From: Anaerolineales bacterium
GTDB taxonomy: Bacteria; Chloroflexota; Anaerolineae; Anaerolineales; E44-bin32
NCBI GenBank assembly: GCA_011772595.1
Contig: WVZH01000053.1
Location: forward strand, 11,764-22,118
Direction of reading: 5' to 3'
Length of the DNA stretch: 10,355 nt
The position numbers were made by a program, and so were the translations under genes. Numbering within the stretch: the first letter of the stretch is position 1; each line of letters begins with the position of its first letter. Positions 6,648-10,355 of this stretch are shown in pieces. The notes beneath the pieces were generated by a model. It was not told the DNA's origin. It did no database searches and was given only the letters and a program-made list of their open reading frames with translations.

Positions 6648-7253
6648 TCATGGCCAGATGCGATAAAAATCTTGAGGTAGGACGGGATTATCAGGTTCGA
6701 GATATCCTGCGGCAAACAGGCTACGTGCCAACTCCACACCGACGTAACGGATGTGCCAAGGTTCGTGAATGTAATCCGTCACGACGGGCATCAGGCGGTT
6801 GGAATAAGGCCATTCTTCAGAAACTTTATACGGGTAGCTGAGCACAAAACCAAAGTGATGCGCATTCTGATTCAACCATCGATATAGCTGGTCATTTCTT
6901 ATATCATGCGCCCCCATAATGACACCCGGCCAAACGACGTCGAATACCGTGCCTAATTGATGTTCGCTGTGACCCGGCATGGCGATGGTTAGGTCGGCCT
7001 TCTCGCCAAGTTTTGAGACCTCACGTGTATATGCCTGAGTCTGTTGCTCATACGTGCGGTACCCAGAGAGGTTATCGATCTTCAGACCTGCCTCGTTAGC
7101 AGCTTGTTGTAGCGCTTCCCACGCCTGAGTAGCTTCCAGCTGCGGCCCCGGGTCGTACCACGGAGGAAGACCGTGCTCCCGGTCAATCAAGACATCCAAT
7201 GGCGCACCGAGCAGCATCCTTATGACCACATAAAGCTGTATGAGAATAGTCAA
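6648..7253 (-). CDS. VanY-like (M15B) D-alanyl-D-alanine carboxypeptidase
   Basis: A 201-aa zinc peptidase that trims the terminal D-Ala from peptidoglycan stem peptides. Family motifs are SGYRTYEQQ (63-71), GHSEHQLGTVFDV (94-106) with H98 and D105 as zinc ligands, and EPWHIRY (164-170) with catalytic E164 and zinc ligand H167. The active site is complete. The start is uncertain: the TTG at 7253 is preferred because GAGG lies 5 nt before it and a promoter candidate fits, while the ATG at 7217 has AGG directly against it. Either way the N-terminus is short: the substrate-binding domain begins around residue 28 (HGLPPWYDP) and the first residues (TILIQLYVVIRMLL) make at most a weak signal or anchor, whereas relatives usually have a clear one. 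Export is therefore uncertain. It may be a genuinely short form or have lost its leader. Confidence 0.92.
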   Translation of the reverse strand: MTILIQLYVVIRMLLGAPLDVLIDREHGLPPWYDPGPQLEATQAWEALQQAANEAGLKIDNLSGYRTYEQQTQAYTREVSKLGEKADLTIAMPGHSEHQLGTVFDVVWPGVIMGAHDIRNDQLYRWLNQNAHHFGFVLSYPYKVSEEWPYSNRLMPVVTDYIHEPWHIRYVGVELARSLFAAGYLEPDNPVLPQDFYRIWP

Positions 7254-7307
7254 ACTAACCTCACTTCGGGCGTGTGAGAGGCTACCTGCACAACGGATTC
7301 GTTGCAG

Positions 7308-7337
7308 ATTGTAAAAGAACTACTTGGAAAGCGACAA
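7308..7337 (-). promoter_or_regulatory. Candidate promoter of the VanY-like gene
   Basis: Minus strand: -35 TTGTCG (7332-7337), 18-bp spacer, -10 TACAAT (7308-7313). Transcription would start near 7301, giving a leader of about 48 nt to the TTG at 7253. The leader contains a short CAACG-AATC-CGTTG hairpin. Confidence 0.45.
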
Positions 7338-7440
7338 GGAAAAAGCTGAGAATAATACACCGTGTGATGTCACTGCTAGGAGCCATGCGGCAGGCTCTGG
7401 ATAAACCCCGCGACACCATTCCCGCTCGGCCATTCCGGGC

Positions 7441-7514
7441 CAGGGAGCGGAGCCGAGGGGAAGCAATCTGAAAACCGCCACAGAGAGATCGCTTCGCCTA
7501 CAGTTCGCGATGAC
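7441..7514. repeat. Imperfect palindromic, probably interspersed, repeat element
   Basis: Two arms face each other: a left arm ending AAGCAATCT (7461-7469) and a right arm beginning AGATCGCTT (7486-7494) and running to CGCGATGAC (7506-7514). The inner arms pair at 8 of 9 positions; the outer parts match only loosely. The pattern, GAAGCAATCT facing AGATCGCTTCG then CGCGATGACA, closely resembles the widespread palindrome of form ATTGCGAG..GAAGCAATCT scattered through many bacterial genomes. Only one copy lies in this window, so repetition is inferred from recall. Confidence 0.5.
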
Positions 7515-7729
7515 ACACAGAGGCAGGGCGTACTCCTCACTGTGCTCTTTAATTAACGCCTTCTGACAACCCTGGTTGCCTCGATCACCATAACGGTTAG
7601 AGACGAAGTGTGAGTTATATTGCATATATGAGTGTAAGTAAACTGTAACGTCTTTATGGACGGGGATCATGCTACGATTTGCTAAAGCAGGGGCGCCATT
7701 TCCCTTTCACCTGTGAGAGGACGAACATT

Positions 7730-7963
7730 ATGACAGATGGATCGAATGGTAGAGTGAGAGCATCCTTACAAGAGGCTTTGACGATCGCTGTCTCCGCCAT
7801 CAAGCGTGGCGAATTGCAGCAAGGGCAGAAAGCCCTGAGATGGATCCTCGAGCAAGATCCAAGCAATACGTCGGCTTGGCTTTGGCTCGCTTGTTGTCTG
7901 GACGACGACGAGGCCAAAGCGGAGTGCTACCGGCGAGTTTCTGCAATTACAGGAGAAAATTGA
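7730..7963 (+). CDS. Small TPR-like repeat protein
   Basis: A 77-aa soluble protein holding about one and a half tetratricopeptide-like helical hairpins: AVSAIKRGELQQGQKALRWIL (about 20-40), then EQDPSNTSAWLWLACCL (about 41-57), then DDDEAKAECYRRVSAI. The DP.N..AW.WLA pattern is typical of TPR proteins from Chloroflexota-like genomes. Such a short unit would serve as a protein-contact module; no partner is evident. The ATG at 7730 is chosen over the in-frame TTG at 7679 because AGAGG lies about 9 nt before it. The product could be a stand-alone mini protein or a truncated relic of a longer TPR protein. The clean start and the terminator behind it favour a real gene. Confidence 0.78.
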   Translation: MTDGSNGRVRASLQEALTIAVSAIKRGELQQGQKALRWILEQDPSNTSAWLWLACCLDDDEAKAECYRRVSAITGEN

Positions 7964-8010
7964 AAGACTCGATTCCAAGCTTCCACAACCCAACCGATGC
8001 GCTTGTTGGC

Positions 8011-8045
8011 CCTCCCCCTATGTAAAGCGGGAGGAATTTGTTTTT
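8011..8045 (+). terminator. Intrinsic terminator of the TPR-like gene
   Basis: CCTCCC (8011-8016) pairs with GGGAGG (8029-8034) around a 12-nt loop, followed by AATTTGTTTTT. It lies 48 bp past the stop and separates this gene from gpsA. Confidence 0.65.
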
Positions 8046-8172
8046 CCCCTGAGCTTCTATGGAAAATGAAGTAAGGTACATGTATTCAACGAGGAATACG
8101 GCTCTCCACCCATGTCTACCCAATTTCCGTAATCTTTATGATAATGGCAAGGAATCAACCTTGAGGATGGGC

Positions 8173-9228
8173 ATGGCAAACATCGTGATTCTTGGAGCTG
8201 GCGTCATGGGCACGGCGATCAGCACGCCTTTGGCCGACAACGGTCATCGGGTGCATTTAGTTGGAACCCACCTCGATACCGACATCATCGAAGAGATCCA
8301 TCAAAATCGCTTCCATCCGAAATTACGCACGCCTGTCGCCAACGACGTTCACCCTTTTACACATCTAGACTTAGACCTGGCGATGCAAGATGTCGATTTG
8401 GTCATCCTTGGCGTGAATTCTTTAGGCATCTCTTGGGCTGCAGAGCAGCTATCCACCGTCCTTCCCCCGGAAACCCCCGTTGTGGCCGTCACAAAAGGAT
8501 TGGCCGGGGATGGCGAGAAGCTTCATCTGTTGCCGGATGTATTCCGCTCAGGACTGCCTGCCGACATCCAACCCTCGGTGCAGGTCGCAGCGATCGGAGG
8601 CCCGTCGATTGCCGGCGAACTGGCCGTTCGCCGCCACACGAGCATCGTGCTCACCGGTCGCGATGAGGAACACCTTGATAAGATCGCCGCGCTGTTTCGC
8701 ACCCCGTACTACCACATCTGGACCAGCACCGACATGGTCGGCGTTGAAGTCTGTGTCGCCCTGAAGAACCTCTATGCTCTGGCCATAGGGATGGTGAGAG
8801 GGCTGCTGGAACTCGAAGGGCTCGCAAATAATGATGCCGCCATGCACAACCTCGCTGCTGCGATATTCGCGCAAGGACTCTGGGAATCCGCATTCTTGGT
8901 CCAATTAATGGGGGGAGAGCTCTCGAACGTGTACTCCCTGGCCGGCGCCGGAGATCTATTTGTTACCAGTGTCGCCGGTCGTAACGTGCGTATGGGCCGT
9001 CTCTTGGGTCTCGGGGAGAAGTACAAAAAAGCCAAGGAACAACACTTTCCGGACGACACCGTCGAGGGTGCCGAGCTGGCGATCGCTATCGGGGATACGA
9101 TCGAGCACATGCTGGATCGTGGGAAACTTGAAACGAAGCACATCCCTCTGATGCGAAAGATGATCCATATCATTCGAGACGAGGAGGCGATTGAAATTCC
9201 GTGGGATGATTTCTTCCAATTTCGATGA
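8173..9228 (+). CDS. gpsA: NAD(P)-dependent glycerol-3-phosphate dehydrogenase
   Basis: A 351-aa cytoplasmic enzyme interconverting dihydroxyacetone phosphate and sn-glycerol-3-phosphate, the backbone precursor of bacterial phospholipids. The Rossmann fingerprint is GAGVMGTA at 8-15. Catalytic lysines are K108 (VTKGL) and K198 (ALKNLYALAIG); GGPSIAGEL (142-150) and AGAGDLF (257-263) are family blocks, and R270/N271 in AGRN match the substrate- and cofactor-contact pair. The family is usually about 330-340 aa, so this is slightly long. The VGTHLD loop after the second strand and HPKLRTP differ from the usual W.R...... loop and mark a variant branch. The ATG at 8173 is chosen because GAGG ends 6 nt before it; the ATG at 8167 abuts the same GAGG, and the frame stays open upstream to 8059 without a ribosome site. 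Alternatives within the 6-phosphogluconate dehydrogenase-like superfamily are much less likely. Confidence 0.94.
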   Translation: MANIVILGAGVMGTAISTPLADNGHRVHLVGTHLDTDIIEEIHQNRFHPKLRTPVANDVHPFTHLDLDLAMQDVDLVILGVNSLGISWAAEQLSTVLPPETPVVAVTKGLAGDGEKLHLLPDVFRSGLPADIQPSVQVAAIGGPSIAGELAVRRHTSIVLTGRDEEHLDKIAALFRTPYYHIWTSTDMVGVEVCVALKNLYALAIGMVRGLLELEGLANNDAAMHNLAAAIFAQGLWESAFLVQLMGGELSNVYSLAGAGDLFVTSVAGRNVRMGRLLGLGEKYKKAKEQHFPDDTVEGAELAIAIGDTIEHMLDRGKLETKHIPLMRKMIHIIRDEEAIEIPWDDFFQFR

Positions 9229-9248
9229 TTTGGCTACACGAAAGCTAC

Positions 9249-9311
9249 CGACAAAAAGGTAAAGCAGGTATATTAATAAATCGGTCTTTGAGAATCACCC
9301 TTGTCGGTTTT
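9249..9311 (+). terminator. Candidate terminator behind gpsA
   Basis: CCGACAA (9249-9255) pairs with TTGTCGG (9300-9306), followed by TTTTTC. The 44-nt loop is long for an intrinsic terminator, and the AT-rich loop (TATATTAATAAA) may instead hold promoter elements for the next gene. Confidence 0.4.
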
Positions 9312-9353
9312 TCGAAAACGTCTCATTCCAACTGAAACCTTCCGGAGGTATGA

Positions 9354-10355
9354 ATGGCCAACGAGCACTCCCCAGAAATCCGCGAAACAAAAAATGGACG
9401 CTTAGCTTTTCTCGATACACGCATCGACGTTGAGATCCTGCTGTACCTGGTGCTCATTGCACTGGCCATCGTGAGCCGATTTACCAGCCTCGGTGAACGC
9501 GTCATGAGCCACGACGAGACCACGCATGTCTATTTCTCCTGGTTGCTCTCCGAAGGCAAGGGATACCAGCACGATCCACTCTCACACGGACCGTTTCAAT
9601 TTCATTTCATCGCCCTTTCATATTTTTTGTTCGGCGACACAGACGCATCAGCCCGATTTCCCGCAGCGTTATTCGGCGTAATCGCGGTCGGCATTCTGTG
9701 GGTATTTCGACGTTGGTTGGGACGTGCCGGGGCGCTTACCGCAGCAGGTCTCATTCTCATTTCACCGTACATGCTTTACTACTCCCGCTACGCCCGGAAC
9801 GAAGCGCTAACCGTACCCCTATACTTGCTCACCCTCTGGGGAATCTTTCGTTACTTGGAGACCAAGCAAGCGCGCTGGTTGTACATGCTGGCACTGGTAG
9901 GCTCCTTGCATTTCGCGACCAAAGAGACCGCTTTCATCTTCACCGCACAAATCCTCTTGTTCCTGGTTGTAACCTTCGCCTGGCGAGCGATTCGGAAGCC
10001 ATGGCCAAATAACGCGCTGCGCTGGACGTTCATCTTAGGCCTCGTCCTCACAGCAATAGGTACGGGCATGGGACTGCGCGGATACTTCCAGGCGCGTACG
10101 TACGATGTCGCGATAATCCCGGACGACTCAGAGCCGCTCGAAGGAGTCGACCCTACACTCGCAGAAGCCGTGGGGCCATCGTTGGGTATCCTGAGCGCGG
10201 GCATCATCGCGGCCACGGGTCTGGCACTCATCCTGCTGAGCCTCATCCTTGCATATCGATCTCGCCTGCGAACCGATTTCCCATCCCTCGACCTGCTGGT
10301 CATCTTCTGGACGATGGTTTTGCCACAACTCGGTGCTATCCCGGCAACGATCTTT
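9354..10355 (+). CDS. Agl23-like (TIGR03663) GT-C membrane glycosyltransferase, 3' end outside the window
   Basis: The first 334 codons of a large polytopic membrane protein; no stop is met before the window ends. It fits the family annotated as flippase-activity-associated protein Agl23, a GT-C fold group related to dolichyl/undecaprenyl-phosphate-mannose transferases. A short cytoplasmic N-terminus (1-27) is followed by a first membrane helix (about 28-45), then the first outer loop with MSHDETTHVYFSWLLSEGKG (51-70); the acidic HDE is the place where GT-C enzymes keep their metal or catalytic acid. QHDPLSHGPFQFH, RFPAALFG (101-108) and SRYARNE (144-150) are further family blocks, with hydrophobic stretches at about 103-118, 128-143, 153-166, 175-207 and 224-240 and beyond. 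GGAGG lies 5 nt before the ATG at 9354. It would move sugars from a lipid carrier at the outer face; the acceptor is unknown. Confidence 0.88.
   Translation, partial: MANEHSPEIRETKNGRLAFLDTRIDVEILLYLVLIALAIVSRFTSLGERVMSHDETTHVYFSWLLSEGKGYQHDPLSHGPFQFHFIALSYFLFGDTDASARFPAALFGVIAVGILWVFRRWLGRAGALTAAGLILISPYMLYYSRYARNEALTVPLYLLTLWGIFRYLETKQARWLYMLALVGSLHFATKETAFIFTAQILLFLVVTFAWRAIRKPWPNNALRWTFILGLVLTAIGTGMGLRGYFQARTYDVAIIPDDSEPLEGVDPTLAEAVGPSLGILSAGIIAATGLALILLSLILAYRSRLRTDFPSLDLLVIFWTMVLPQLGAIPATIF

Larger units (their letters stand above)
7254..7729. other. 476-bp region without a recognisable gene
   Basis: It lies between the divergent VanY-like and TPR-like genes. It contains the VanY-side promoter candidate, a palindromic repeat-like element at 7441-7514, and an AT-rich patch at about 7611-7650 (TTATATTGCATATATGAG) that may hold the promoter of the TPR-like gene. 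Open frames across it lack ribosome sites and family resemblance. I see no RNA gene. Confidence 0.55.

Noticed and set aside
7320..7670. 116-codon minus-strand open frame in the gene-free stretch
   Set aside because: It reads through the palindromic repeat element, has no ribosome site, and its composition is not that of a folded protein.
8433..9219. Several open frames of 60-130 codons overlapping gpsA on both strands
   Set aside because: All are shadows of a gene with an intact family-wide motif set.
9323..10328. Minus-strand and alternate plus-strand frames over the last kilobase
   Set aside because: They overlap the uninterrupted 334-codon Agl23-like reading frame, which has a strong ribosome site and family motifs.
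1..10355. CRISPR array, insertion sequence or prophage module
   Set aside because: No regularly spaced direct repeats, no transposase or integrase motifs, and no terminal inverted repeats bounded by target duplications were seen.

Overview
The window looks like a chromosomal segment of a Chloroflexota bacterium, most likely of the Anaerolineae type. This rests on the protein mix (an Agl23-like GT-C glycosyltransferase, a DUF2007 protein, a LysM/M23 peptidase overlapping a DUF192 gene, a CBS-fused site-2 protease, a mini TPR protein) and on mid-range GC by eye. No database search was possible. There is no sign of phage, plasmid, CRISPR or an intact insertion sequence.

Layout. Positions 1-202 carry a tRNA-Arg(UCU) on the minus strand with a strong hairpin behind it. 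Positions 323-2361 (minus) hold two translationally coupled genes of unknown function, 531 and 148 codons, joined by an ATGA overlap. Across a 67-bp divergent gap sits a small DUF2007 gene (plus, 2429-2689). Convergent to it is a minus-strand pair, DUF192 (4111-4482) then a secreted LysM-LysM-M23 peptidase (2721-4121), overlapping by 11 bp. Next come a stand-alone CheY-like receiver (4545-4931, minus) with its own promoter and terminator, an M50 site-2 protease with two CBS domains (5247-6389, minus) with a clear terminator, and a VanY-like D,D-carboxypeptidase (6648-7253, minus). Between 7254 and 7729 lies a gene-free stretch holding an imperfect palindrome of the interspersed-repeat kind. 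The plus strand then carries a 77-codon TPR-like protein (7730-7963), gpsA (8173-9228), and the first 334 codons of an Agl23-like membrane glycosyltransferase (9354-10355) that runs off the window.

How the genes relate. Several products act at or on the envelope: the M23 peptidase and VanY-like enzyme on peptidoglycan, the M50 protease in the membrane, GpsA supplying sn-glycerol-3-phosphate for phospholipids, and the GT-C protein using lipid-linked sugars. They are separated by terminators and strand switches, so they are neighbours rather than one operon. The least explained part is the 531/148-codon pair, which looks like a conserved but undescribed two-protein unit with winged-helix-like segments.
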